DNA of 64,000 bases from an uncultured Muribaculaceae bacterium (lineage in GTDB: Bacteria; Bacteroidota; Bacteroidia; Bacteroidales; Muribaculaceae). Positions 46,179 to 54,389 of this stretch are shown one piece after another (position 1 is the first letter of the stretch; each line of letters starts with the position of its first letter). Under the pieces are notes generated by a model. It searched no databases, was not told the origin of the DNA, and was given only the letters and a program-made list of their open reading frames with translations. Both the position numbers and the translations under genes were made by a program. The stretch covers positions 248,001 through 312,000 of the forward strand of contig CAJTTG010000002.1 of assembly GCA_910579185.1 (NCBI GenBank). The letters are read 5' to 3'.

Positions 46179-46515
46179 AAAATTTTTTTGGCTTATTTGG
46201 GGAGTGTGCTTATGCTGTTTTATTTTTTTAAGCACAACTAATCATGGGCGCGGTGAAGCAGGAGGACGTCTTATGCTATTCAGTCAATTGTTCCTAATTG
46301 GAGTCACCGCTTTATGCACTTCTTATAGTACACGAACAGCATACAAAAACCTTATAGTCGCAGTTGTTCTTAATGCCTTACTATTCTTTTGTTTATTCGG
46401 GAGTAATGGAGAAGGGAATAGTTTACTTTTGCTATTTTTGATTGTATTTATAAATGTTTGCTATGGTACTGGTTTATTAGTGTATCTACTAATAATGAAA
46501 TCAGGACGTAGTTAG
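46156..46515 (+). CDS. small membrane protein, prophage cargo
   Basis: A 119-residue protein with four predicted membrane helices (about 10-26, 38-55, 65-80, 88-112) and almost no soluble part. It starts inside the end of the preceding gene (23-base overlap), so the two form one unit. Two ATGs (46156 and 46162) are possible. No family recognised. DNA is AT-rich compared with the flanking virion genes. Confidence 0.65.
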   Translation: MIMKPLNKKFFWLIWGVCLCCFIFLSTTNHGRGEAGGRLMLFSQLFLIGVTALCTSYSTRTAYKNLIVAVVLNALLFFCLFGSNGEGNSLLLLFLIVFINVCYGTGLLVYLLIMKSGRS

Positions 46516-46517
46516 GT

Positions 46518-46946
46518 TCAGGTGACGAAGCGACGGGAAATGTTGCGAGTGAGGGCGTTGCTGACGGTGTCGGCAAGGTCGCGTCCGAGGTTGTCGGCGT
46601 AGAAGTCGCGTATGTTCATCACGGAGGCGTAGTATTTGCGGCTGAACCACCGCTTACGCCGTCGGGCGTTGTCACGTCCGAGATCGCCGGGGTTGCCGCG
46701 TGGCGTATTTGAGCCGGTGGCGTAGTCGACGAACAGGCCGTACAGGTTAAATGATTGTTCGAGTGTGATAGATGTATATTTGCCGTCGGCGTTCATACGC
46801 ACGGCAAGCGTCGAGCGGTAAAGTGCGCCGGTGTCTATGACCCCGAGCAGCGCAATTTGCTCACGCCATATCTTAATCATCGTTGAGTTAAAGGCTTGGA
46901 CGTACTTTTGTCGTTCCTGTAAAGCCTTGTCAGTCGTTCCATTCAT
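46518..46946 (-). CDS. head-tail connector / tail completion protein (gp10-like)
   Basis: A 142-residue protein. The segment IDTGALYRSTLAVR (about residues 37-50) is the recurring motif of HK97 gp10-like tail completion proteins, and a later basic stretch (DNARRRKRWFSRKYY) is common in the group. It begins 17 bases before the end of the preceding gene in the late operon. Confidence 0.6.
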   Translation of the reverse strand: MNGTTDKALQERQKYVQAFNSTMIKIWREQIALLGVIDTGALYRSTLAVRMNADGKYTSITLEQSFNLYGLFVDYATGSNTPRGNPGDLGRDNARRRKRWFSRKYYASVMNIRDFYADNLGRDLADTVSNALTRNISRRFVT

Positions 46947-47430
46947 CGGGATTGTGTCTTAAATCAGTGAATACGTCCACCGCGATTTGGAAATATGCGC
47001 CGGCGGCTCCCGAGAAAAAATAGCGGTCTATCTCGTTGAACGATATTCGGGGGTCGAGGTAGATGCAGTTCTGCTCCAAACGGACTTTTTCGAGTATAAG
47101 GCGCGTTGCGAATTGGCGGAACAGCTCGCGCATGGTTGCCATACATTCGGCCCGTGCCTCCATATCTTCGGCGGCGTGTCGCATGGCGAAGAATACGGTC
47201 TTGATGCGGCGAGTGCGAGGCGTGTTGTTGAGGTCGGTGTAGCCGTCGGCTACGTCCGACACGCAGACAAATGCAGCGGTGTTCTGCATTTGCGCGACGG
47301 CTTCCTCGAAGCCCTCCAAACCGCTGACGCGGCAGAAGGTGAAGCCTTCGGCCAGAGCGAGGCGGTTGGTGGCGGTGAGCTTTTCAAAGAAAGCAGCCGC
47401 GTTCCACGTTCCTTTGAGTTGGGCTGTCAT
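46930..47430 (-). CDS. phage minor tail / connector protein, unknown family
   Basis: A 166-residue protein of mixed alpha/beta composition between connector genes of the late operon. Its ATG overlaps the stop of the frameshifted upstream gene as ATGA (47427-47430), which shows that the shifted frame of that gene is the one that evolution has kept. Position suggests a tail-terminator role; no motif proves it. Confidence 0.5.
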   Translation of the reverse strand: MTAQLKGTWNAAAFFEKLTATNRLALAEGFTFCRVSGLEGFEEAVAQMQNTAAFVCVSDVADGYTDLNNTPRTRRIKTVFFAMRHAAEDMEARAECMATMRELFRQFATRLILEKVRLEQNCIYLDPRISFNEIDRYFFSGAAGAYFQIAVDVFTDLRHNPDEWND

Positions 47431-48174
47431 TTCTTGTTGAGTTGGGAGTTGAGCTGTTTATACTCACGGGCTTGCGCATTTAGCTCGGTAAGTGCGCGGT
47501 GTGTATCGAGGGCGAGGACTTCGGCCTCTTTTGTGACATCGCCTTTGGTGAGGGCACGGATTTGTGCGTTCATCGCGGCCTCGACCGACAGGGAGGGAGA
47601 GCCGAGCAAGTTGCCGGTGGCGACGGCATCGGCAGGTTGGAAAAAAGTCGGGGTATCGGCTTGCGAGCGATGATTTGAGCGATGCGACCCAGTAGAAAAT
47701 GGCGATGCGCTCGTCGGGGGCGAGCGGTGTCTTGATGCCGGGATATACCACGGAGGCGATTTCGTCGAGCAGCGTATCGTCCTGTGTTTGGAGATAGCCT
47801 TGGTAGAGGTTATCGACGATGATGTATTGCTCAAATGGCACCTCGTCGAAGTCGGCGGCGATGCCGGGGCGGTGTTTGAGTTTTACGGGGCGGATTGGAG
47901 AGGTCGGGAGCGAGCCGAGCCAATCGAGGTTCGGGAGCAGTTCGGCGAGGGTAAGCGGCGTTATCTCGAAAAGGATTTTTCCTTTTCGGAGTAGGTAGCC
48001 GTCGGTGTTTTGCTTGCCAATAACTTTGGTGCCCGTCCAATGGAGCAAGCAAAGAGTCTTCACCTCGTCGGAGGTGAAGTTTTGAGCGAGCAGTTGATAA
48101 ACATAGCGGAGCTGTTTATCGGAGAGTTCGTGCCACCCCTGCGGCACGATGAAATTTATAGAGATTGTCTGCAT
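47427..48174 (-). CDS. phage structural protein split by a frameshift at a six-T run
   Basis: The frame from 48174 reads as normal protein for about 178 residues (SDKQLRYVYQLLAQNFTSDEV to SSLASRYPDFF) and then becomes an Arg/Cys-rich tail that stops at 47464. A second frame takes over exactly there (FFQPADAVATGNLLGS...) and reads 70 helical residues to a stop at 47427 that overlaps the next ATG. The join is at the coding-strand run GACTTTTTTCC (47639-47649); a +1 or -2 shift fuses them into about 248 residues. Programmed shifting, a real lesion or a homopolymer sequencing error are all possible. Function unknown; it lies between head-completion and tail-completion genes. Confidence 0.65.
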
Positions 48175-48175
48175 A

Positions 48176-48217
48176 GAAAAAGGGCTTTAACGCACTGCGA
48201 AAGTACGGTAAAGCCCT
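48176..48217 (-). terminator. terminator of a cargo gene abutting the next start codon
   Basis: Read on the minus strand, AGGGCTTTA / TAAAGCCCT (9 bp) is followed by TTTTTC and at once by the ATG at 48174. It would end transcripts of the small membrane gene upstream and leaves no leader for the frameshifted gene. Confidence 0.65.
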
Positions 48218-48237
48218 CTATGCGGAAAAGACGTTAA

Positions 48238-48447
48238 TTATTCGTTGTTCAATTTATCTAATTTTCGACATAACCAACGCCATACATTATAATATACAAC
48301 GAATAAAACACCTCCTAAAATACCTAATGATAACGGAGAGGTCATATTATGAAGCCGGAGATATTGATTTATCAATGCGATTGTTGCTCCAAATAAAGCG
48401 ACAACGATTAAAAATAGACAAAATATTTTTATTGCTTTTGCTTTCAT
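48238..48447 (-). CDS. small two-helix membrane protein, prophage cargo
   Basis: A 69-residue protein with two membrane segments (about 5-25 and 38-58) and a basic C-terminus (RWLCRKLDKLNNE). Although on the late-operon strand, it has its own promoter box immediately before the start and its own terminator immediately after, so it is an autonomous insertion between two structural genes. AT-rich. Family not recognised. Confidence 0.7.
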   Translation of the reverse strand: MKAKAIKIFCLFLIVVALFGATIALINQYLRLHNMTSPLSLGILGGVLFVVYYNVWRWLCRKLDKLNNE

Positions 48448-48451
48448 ATCG

Positions 48452-48459
48452 CAAAATTA
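48452..48459 (-). promoter_or_regulatory. TAATTTTG box immediately before a start codon
   Basis: On the minus strand TAATTTTG ends 5 bases before the ATG at 48447, implying a leaderless or nearly leaderless transcript. Confidence 0.6.
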
Positions 48460-48474
48460 CAAATTTTCGGCGAA

Positions 48475-49320
48475 TTAGAAAAAATAGCCGGAGGCTTCTT
48501 TGCGGTTGCTGAACGTCGGAGGCGTGAACAATCGGGCGGTGTCGGAGCTGTGCCATTCGGGAAAATCGGAGGGGCGGTGGCGTATGATGTTGACTATATC
48601 GGCGAGGCGTCGGCTGTTGAACGAGCCTTTTTGCAGATAGGCGATGAGCTGCGCCTTGATTTGGCGGACTACATCGTGGCGGAGGGGTGGCAGATCTCCG
48701 CGCAGGTTCTCTGCCCGGAGCGCTGACATCAGTTCGGGCGACAACCATTCCTCGGCCAACGATGCCTCCAAGTCTATGATTTGGGGGCGGAGTTCGAGGT
48801 ATCGCTCCCAGTTAAGGGATTGGGAATTGGGAATTGGGGATTGGGCGACGATTTCCAACGTAGGAAAGAGGGTTGCGCCGAAGAAAGCGGCTTGGTCGGA
48901 GTTGAGCCACCGGCTCGCGCCCGGCAGCTCGGGCAAGAGCGCGGCTATGCAATCGTCGCGGTGGGTCAGCATCGAGCCGACAAGTCGGTCGACGCGCATC
49001 TTCGATGCGGCGACGAGGTTTTGGGTGCCGACGGTGGCGAAGCCGTTGGGCGTAAGCACAAGGTCGAGCGAGGGAATTGCACGGCGCATTGCGTCGGCGA
49101 CGACAAGCCGGGCGGTGGCTATGCGGATAGGGTTGCTATCCGTGTAGCCGCAGATTGTGTTGTAGGTCGGCTCGGAGGTGAAAGTTTCCTTGACCCACGC
49201 CTCGGCGAGGTCGAGAAACGGTGCGAGTTTGTCAAAGAGCGGCGTTTCGCCTTTTATGGTAATCAGTTGATTTGGAATAAGCAGACGTAGTTCCTCGTTG
49301 CTGTTGATTATCTTTGCCAT
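48475..49320 (-). CDS. DUF6712-like phage head-completion protein
   Basis: A 281-residue protein whose N-terminus (IINSNEELRLLIPNQLITI) and helical body resemble the DUF6712 proteins found next to portal genes in Bacteroidales prophages. A head-to-tail adaptor role is inferred from position after the portal gene. Near residues 160-170 the peptide QSPIPNSQSLNW is encoded by the same GGGATTGGGAATTGG-type repeat seen in nearby non-coding DNA, probably an in-frame repeat insertion. Confidence 0.6.
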   Translation of the reverse strand: MAKIINSNEELRLLIPNQLITIKGETPLFDKLAPFLDLAEAWVKETFTSEPTYNTICGYTDSNPIRIATARLVVADAMRRAIPSLDLVLTPNGFATVGTQNLVAASKMRVDRLVGSMLTHRDDCIAALLPELPGASRWLNSDQAAFFGATLFPTLEIVAQSPIPNSQSLNWERYLELRPQIIDLEASLAEEWLSPELMSALRAENLRGDLPPLRHDVVRQIKAQLIAYLQKGSFNSRRLADIVNIIRHRPSDFPEWHSSDTARLFTPPTFSNRKEASGYFF

Positions 49321-49347
49321 TATGTTTATGAGTGATGTGTGAATACC

Positions 49348-50676
49348 TTATGCCTTGTCACTTGTGACTTTGACTTCTTTTGCGTCTTGGTGTTCGTCGA
49401 GGGTAGTAAGTTGGATAAAGGGCACATCAACGGTGACGCCCTGCCAGGCGTTGAATTTGATGATGATGCGGTGGACGGTGAAAAGGAGGTCGTGGTATGG
49501 CTTTTGGAGTGCCTGTGCTATGGTGTACAGCTCGCGCTTGTCGGAGCCGGAGTTGTTGGTCTGCGCCTTTCCGGGCACGGAGCCGACGAGGTTTGAGTGT
49601 ACGCGCATAGTGAAGCATATCATATTGATAGCTTCCTGTATGTCGGTTTCCCAATCGCCGCCCTCTTTGGTGGCGTCGATTTTGTTTATCACAACGTCGT
49701 GCTGCTCCTTTCCGTCGGGAGTGATGTAGAACGTGGAAAACCACGCCTTGCCGGAGTTTTCCGCGCCGGTGAGAAAATCAAGAATTGATTGTTTCTCACG
49801 GACGATGCGCTCCTGTTGCTTACGACGGTCGGTGATGCCCTCGGCACGGAAAATCGACTCCCAATATTTGGCGGAGATTTCGATTTGGTATTTTATGGGA
49901 GCGTGGTTTTTGAGCTTCGCTTCCTTTGCTATGCCGATGAGCTGTTTGATGTTGTACCATTTGCCCCGGAACAGCGAGGCATAGTAAGGTATGGGGTAAT
50001 ATGTGCTATCGACGGTCGGTATTCGGCTGACGATTGCGAATTTGCGGTTGCGCGTCCGTTTGGCGAGTTTGTCTTGCAGATCACGCCACGGCGCGGAGGG
50101 GTCGAGCAGGTCTATGACCTCGATTTCGGAGGGTGAAGCGACGCACTTACGCCAGTTGGCGTAAAGGACGGAGGGGATTTTGCCGACGGTGTCGGCAGGG
50201 GCGAAGCGGCAGTAACAGGCTTCCTTACGCAAGAGTCGCACAATCTTTGTGCCGTCCTCGTTGAGAATAAGCACGCTGACGGCGAAGCCGAAGTGCTTGA
50301 AGTCCTGACTGACGCCGAGAAAATATGCGGCGAGGTCGTTGTCTAAATAGAAGTCTTCGACTTCTTGTTTTACGGCATCGGAGGCGATGCAGGTATCATA
50401 CCGCAAGCCTGCGCCATAGCACACCTCGGCGTTGAAGCATTGGCAGGTGGCGAGGGTTTCGTCTTTCTCTATGAGGTCGAGAATATCGAAAGGCATTTGG
50501 TTGTCGCCGCCCCACGGGATATAGGAGAGCTTATCGTCTATGAGCGTCGGCACGATGTCGGTGTCCTCTCGGAACACCGACTGCGAATTGACGGTAAAGG
50601 CTGCACGGGCTTCAAGTCCGGGCAACTGCTCCACAGAGCTGAAATTTAGGTCGTCGGGATAAAAAGAAAAGTCCAT
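49348..50676 (-). CDS. phage portal protein
   Basis: A 442-residue protein. Features of portal proteins are visible: an early segment YIPWGGDNQMPFDILDLI, a central IPTVDSTYYPIPYYASLFRG stem region, and the late helical segment INMICFTMRVHSNLVGS followed by an Asn/Ser-rich loop. The portal is the dodecameric DNA gateway of the capsid and docks the terminase. It is 8.6 kb from the terminase gene in this phage, whereas they usually adjoin; cargo genes and non-coding DNA fill the gap. Confidence 0.75.
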   Translation of the reverse strand: MDFSFYPDDLNFSSVEQLPGLEARAAFTVNSQSVFREDTDIVPTLIDDKLSYIPWGGDNQMPFDILDLIEKDETLATCQCFNAEVCYGAGLRYDTCIASDAVKQEVEDFYLDNDLAAYFLGVSQDFKHFGFAVSVLILNEDGTKIVRLLRKEACYCRFAPADTVGKIPSVLYANWRKCVASPSEIEVIDLLDPSAPWRDLQDKLAKRTRNRKFAIVSRIPTVDSTYYPIPYYASLFRGKWYNIKQLIGIAKEAKLKNHAPIKYQIEISAKYWESIFRAEGITDRRKQQERIVREKQSILDFLTGAENSGKAWFSTFYITPDGKEQHDVVINKIDATKEGGDWETDIQEAINMICFTMRVHSNLVGSVPGKAQTNNSGSDKRELYTIAQALQKPYHDLLFTVHRIIIKFNAWQGVTVDVPFIQLTTLDEHQDAKEVKVTSDKA

Positions 50677-50734
50677 AACATTGAGGTTGGTTGCTCAAAG
50701 TTATGGACGATATGATGAGCGCGAAAAGACGCGG

Positions 50735-52216
50735 TTACAAATCAGGGGCTGACGGGGCATTATGATTTAATAAACCGTTAGCGATGCACATTCCAACAAA
50801 ACCGATGGTTTGCAAAGTGCTCGGTTTATTTTCTGTTACTTTGAAGGGTTGTGCCATATTGTATTTTGGCGCTACAATAGCCGATAAGCTCGGTAATTGA
50901 GCAGATACCGTAAAGTCAACCATATTAAAATGTATTTTACCGAATAGCATCATTGTGCGCAGACCTATTCTTGCATCATATTCATCATTGTTAGAAGATT
51001 TTTGTGTCTTAACTACAAACTCTAATGGTGCAACCGTATTTTCTGCAATCGTAACCGGCAGATTGGGCATATAGTAGCAATCTTCTATTATAAAACCACC
51101 GATACCGGCAGAGCGAATGGTGTCTTGCCTACCGTTTTGCTCAATATAATTCTTGTTCAAATCATAAAAATGTTGACTTGCCGAGCCAAAGGCGGCATCG
51201 CCGGAGTCCAGGCACATCATCATAGGTGTGTTAAGGATTTTTCCTTTGGTAAGTAAATTCATTGTTGGCGAGAAGCACATATTTGCAATAGCATTACTTC
51301 TTACAGGTGCGACCGTGGGGATAGTAATTTGACGATTGACGAAATCAATCGTCAAGTCTTTAAGTTGAAGCATTAAATCACTGCCGACTACGATATTGAA
51401 AGCGTCGATGTATTGGTCGGCTTCGCTATTGTTTGAGGATAACGAAATTACAGTGAAAGGCACGTCGCAAACAGTTATGTTTCCTAACTTTATTTTTTTT
51501 GCAATAGCTATGTATCCCTCTTTTTCACTAACCCCCATTACGCTAACCCGGGTCTTTTCCAAAGGTATGAGATTGTATTTTTCCGCCATTTCGGGCGAAA
51601 TTAAATTTGTTCCGGCTCCCGTATCAAATGTAATATCGGCAACACTTCCATTTATTGAACTCTCTTGTAGGTGCATCAACACAGACCCTTTCTCTTTTGG
51701 CCCTACGGGAATTATAGTAAAAGGAATATAACCGATATTTTCATTATCAAATTGTATTTGATAAGGCTTATATGCTGAAAGGGCTTCATATCGGTTTGCT
51801 TGTGATATGAAATTTGAAATAGTAATGGAGTCCAAATATTGTTTGGAGGCTTCCAATACTGAACGCATAATTTCAACAGCCTTATCGTTTTGACCTGTCC
51901 TGCTCAAATCCATGCCGAACATAAATGTTGACGAAATCAAATTGTTCAAATCAAGATAGGCAGATTGGGTATTAAACAATTCCTGAAAAGCAGGTATTGA
52001 CACATCAGGTCGGTTAAGACGGTTTCCAAGTAGACAACGTGAGTAGACTTCAAGGAAAGGGTGAATTGAGTCTTTGGGTGTATTTGAATATAAAGAGTCA
52101 AGGGCAAACCAATCGGACGTATTCATAGCATTGCCAATTTTTTCGTCTATTGACTGTGTATAAGCAGTCACCGAAAAAAGGCAAACAAGAATGGTGCTGA
52201 ATAATTTTCGTAACAT
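50735..52216 (-). CDS. exported tandem retropepsin-like aspartyl protease, prophage cargo
   Basis: About 493 residues with a signal peptide (LFSTILVCLFSVTAYTQS). After a helical N-terminal region of about 150 residues come two aspartyl-protease-like domains: the first has the catalytic motif FDTGAGTNLIS (aspartate near residue 198), the second LDSGDAAFG about 150 residues later. Two lobes on one chain could form a pepsin-like intramolecular dimer. The start at 52216 is set by the promoter box at 52240; the longer ORF to 52270 would run through it. It sits between portal and a small gene, is AT-rich, and is a likely cargo gene acting in the periplasm. Confidence 0.8.
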   Translation of the reverse strand: MLRKLFSTILVCLFSVTAYTQSIDEKIGNAMNTSDWFALDSLYSNTPKDSIHPFLEVYSRCLLGNRLNRPDVSIPAFQELFNTQSAYLDLNNLISSTFMFGMDLSRTGQNDKAVEIMRSVLEASKQYLDSITISNFISQANRYEALSAYKPYQIQFDNENIGYIPFTIIPVGPKEKGSVLMHLQESSINGSVADITFDTGAGTNLISPEMAEKYNLIPLEKTRVSVMGVSEKEGYIAIAKKIKLGNITVCDVPFTVISLSSNNSEADQYIDAFNIVVGSDLMLQLKDLTIDFVNRQITIPTVAPVRSNAIANMCFSPTMNLLTKGKILNTPMMMCLDSGDAAFGSASQHFYDLNKNYIEQNGRQDTIRSAGIGGFIIEDCYYMPNLPVTIAENTVAPLEFVVKTQKSSNNDEYDARIGLRTMMLFGKIHFNMVDFTVSAQLPSLSAIVAPKYNMAQPFKVTENKPSTLQTIGFVGMCIANGLLNHNAPSAPDL

Positions 52217-52239
52217 GGCCGTGATATTTGTGAATAGGG

Positions 52240-52247
52240 CAAATTTA
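52240..52247 (-). promoter_or_regulatory. TAAATTTG promoter box for the protease gene
   Basis: On the minus strand TAAATTTG lies 24 bases before the ATG at 52216 and inside the longer ORF extension, so it decides the start. Confidence 0.65.
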
Positions 52248-52273
52248 CGCAATTTCAGCGGAATACGCAAATG

Positions 52274-52504
52274 TTAAAGAAAAACATCGAGGCCGTTAAT
52301 GCGGAAGATGCAGCAGTCGCGTAGACGGCGGCACTCGCCGGAGGCAAGGATTTTGACGTTTCGCCAGCCTCCGTAAAAGGAATATCGCAGGGATATGACG
52401 TTGCGGAGTTCGAGGATAGAGCCGTCGCTGCGCCATACGGAGAGGTCGACGGGGTCGCCCGAGTTGAGCATCGTGCGAGCGGTTGATATGTGAACTGCGT
52501 TCAT
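52274..52504 (-). CDS. small conserved-looking phage protein
   Basis: A 76-residue protein with a beta-rich pattern (GDPVDLSVWRSDGSILELRNVISLRYSFYGGWRNVKIL) and a C-terminal pair of cysteines (LRDCC). It looks like a single SH3- or OB-like small barrel. It is in the late-operon direction, and the 84-nt repeat E1 lies just upstream of its start. Function unknown. Confidence 0.6.
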   Translation of the reverse strand: MNAVHISTARTMLNSGDPVDLSVWRSDGSILELRNVISLRYSFYGGWRNVKILASGECRRLRDCCIFRINGLDVFL

Positions 52505-52535
52505 TGGGTGATGAGATTGTGTGAGGTATTATCGC

Positions 52536-52618
52536 GTTAGGGATATAAGCCCGAATGGGTCAAGACCATAGGCTTGACGGCTTGCCGCATTAGCCCGACG
52601 GCCCGACGGCGCCGGAAC
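52536..52618. repeat. 84-nt structured repeat, copy E1
   Basis: Shares about 80 percent of positions with E2 at 56005 from GTTAG at one end to GCCGGAAC at the other. The centre is a hairpin, GTCAAG-A-CC-ATA-GG-CTTGAC (52559-52578), whose stem covaries with E2; GGCTTGCCGCATTAGC follows unchanged. E1 fills the gap between two minus-strand phage genes. Confidence 0.65.
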
Positions 52619-52628
52619 GCCAAAACCA

Positions 52629-53735
52629 TTATGAAAAAGGCGGTTGGAAATGGGTGTCGAATATGCCGGGAGAGTATCGGGCGTTGAATTTGGGTCGGGT
52701 GTCCTTGAAGCGCCAAGTGAATTTTACGGAGTTGGGCTTATCGTCGGTGTCGGAAAGTTCGGAGGTAAAATCGGTGATGAGGATTGGGAGCATAGCGTCA
52801 AAGTCGGTTTCGGCGAGGTTAGAGTCGGTGCCCCAGGGAATACGGACTACGGGAGAGGTAAGCATCTGCTCGACCTGCAAGCACTCGTCGGAGGTAAGAG
52901 GCGCGGACTGCACCTCGTATTCCTTTGCGGTGGTGACGTTGTAGAAGCGTGCGGATTTACCGAGGGTGGCGATAGAGCGGTCGGCCTTGATTTTGTGGGT
53001 GGTGGCGTGAGGGAGTATGAGCTGTTCAGCGACGTTGAAACAGTTAGTGTAATGGAAAGGGAGGGTGTCGGCGAGAGCCTGGTCGACAAAGAGGGTCAGT
53101 GAACGCTCGCCGCACCGTGCGGTGACGGAGAGCAGCGTGGGAGGTGTGGAGGCTTTGGTGGCGGCCTGTATCTTTGCGCGTACATCGGAGAGCAAGACGA
53201 ACTCGCGGTTTATGCCGTCGCCGTGCTGTATCATACCGTTGCCGGAGAGGACGTAGCGGTAGGTGGCGGTGTTGCCGTCGGTGTCGAGGTATGTGGCGTA
53301 GATGAAGAAAGCGATGGGCTCGCGGTCGGTGGCGAACCATTGCAGCTCGAAGAAGGTGTCGGGGGCGATGCGCCGGAAAGCGGAAAATGTGAGGAAGTTT
53401 TCGAGCAGCCATTGCGAGGGGTCGTAGAGTCCGAGAGCGCGGTCGCAGTAGATGACACGGAAGGAGTGGGAGGCGGCGGATCCGTCGGGTGCCGATGCCT
53501 CGATGATAAATTCGGAGTAATTGAGGTCGGGGTTTCCGGCCATATATTGCTCGATGAGGGAAGCGATGTCGGCGACGGTGGCCGAGCCGTTATAAGTGTA
53601 GTACCGCTCGTCGAGCAGCACCATTCCGCCCGATGTGAGGCGGAAGTCGACGAAGTCTTGGTCGGTGAAGATGCTGACGTCGGGGAGGTCGGCGGAGAGC
53701 ATCACCGTGGGGGTGTAGAAGCCTATCCGTATCAT
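52629..53735 (-). CDS. phage protein, probable structural component
   Basis: A 368-residue beta-rich protein without signal or membrane segment. Segments such as LPFHYTNCFNVAEQLIL and KEYEVQSAPLTSDECLQVEQML occur in the second half and look like a tail or baseplate domain. It lies between terminase and portal, where a capsid protein would be expected, but its composition and length do not show the helical spine of an HK97 capsid protein. Function unresolved. Confidence 0.6.
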   Translation of the reverse strand: MIRIGFYTPTVMLSADLPDVSIFTDQDFVDFRLTSGGMVLLDERYYTYNGSATVADIASLIEQYMAGNPDLNYSEFIIEASAPDGSAASHSFRVIYCDRALGLYDPSQWLLENFLTFSAFRRIAPDTFFELQWFATDREPIAFFIYATYLDTDGNTATYRYVLSGNGMIQHGDGINREFVLLSDVRAKIQAATKASTPPTLLSVTARCGERSLTLFVDQALADTLPFHYTNCFNVAEQLILPHATTHKIKADRSIATLGKSARFYNVTTAKEYEVQSAPLTSDECLQVEQMLTSPVVRIPWGTDSNLAETDFDAMLPILITDFTSELSDTDDKPNSVKFTWRFKDTRPKFNARYSPGIFDTHFQPPFS

Positions 53736-53820
53736 AGGGGCAAAATTAAGGAGGGTGGCGGCGAGGCGAAAAGACAGTCAGCGGTCGCTTCGGGAGGAAG
53801 CAACCGCTGTGTGGAAGGGG

Positions 53821-54021
53821 TTAAAGTGTCGTTATCGAATTTGTCTTGTCAATCTTGCAGAGTCGCAGGGTGTAAGGCTGACCTCCGAAGTCGCTTTGCA
53901 CTTTTATAAAGTCTTCGCCGTCGCGCCAGCAGTAGAAAAGGGCGAGCCGCAGGGCATCGGTATCGGAGTCGGCGTAGAAGCGCCATGAGCCTTGTCGAGT
54001 GAAGCATTTGTATTCGTACAT
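53821..54021 (-). CDS. small phage protein (cassette gene a)
   Basis: A 66-residue protein starting MYEYKCFTRQG. The pattern FYADSDTDALRLAL, a strand followed by an Ala-rich helix, resembles IARTADEAQEKAA in the gene at 55165, so the two may be distant relatives. The start at 54021 was chosen by this similarity; the ORF continues upstream over the next gene's end. Function unknown. Confidence 0.6.
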   Translation of the reverse strand: MYEYKCFTRQGSWRFYADSDTDALRLALFYCWRDGEDFIKVQSDFGGQPYTLRLCKIDKTNSITTL

Positions 54022-54074
54022 CGTCGTGAGATTTATAAGGTTGGACTTCAAGGGGAGAGAGAAAGAGAGAGGCA

Positions 54075-54389
54075 TTACGCCTCTCTCGCGGCCTCGAAAG
54101 CGAGGCGGTCGTAGATGTTTTGGGAGATAACGGCACCGTACCGGGCTTTGAGCAGGTGCATATATCTTATCGCGCTTTGGGCTGTCTTGCAGCCGCACCC
54201 TACATTATCCTTTGGAGCCACGCCCTTGAAGTAGACGTACCAGCGGTTGAACTTGCGCTGCGCCACGATGAGCTTGGGGGTGAGGGTCGGCTTGGTATCG
54301 ACGACGGGGGCCTGGGTCTGCTTCTTCGCACGGGTCGAAGTGGTTTTAGCCTTTTTGTTTTCTGCGGTTTTGGAGGTTTTCTTTGCCAT
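54075..54389 (-). CDS. small basic phage protein (cassette gene b)
   Basis: A 104-residue protein. The first 35 residues are Lys/Thr/Ala-rich (KKTSKTAENKKAKTTSTRAK), like a nucleic-acid-binding tail; the rest is a compact domain with GCGCKTAQSAIRYMHLLKARYG. Its leader (CAAACACTTCAAAATC before the ATG) closely resembles that of the gene at 55359. A DNA- or RNA-binding role is possible but unproven. Confidence 0.6.
   Translation of the reverse strand: MAKKTSKTAENKKAKTTSTRAKKQTQAPVVDTKPTLTPKLIVAQRKFNRWYVYFKGVAPKDNVGCGCKTAQSAIRYMHLLKARYGAVISQNIYDRLAFEAAREA

Noticed and set aside
52629..53735. The 368-residue protein as major capsid protein
   Set aside because: Position between terminase and portal is suggestive, but the sequence is beta-rich throughout and has no scaffold-like N-arm or long spine helix; left as unknown.
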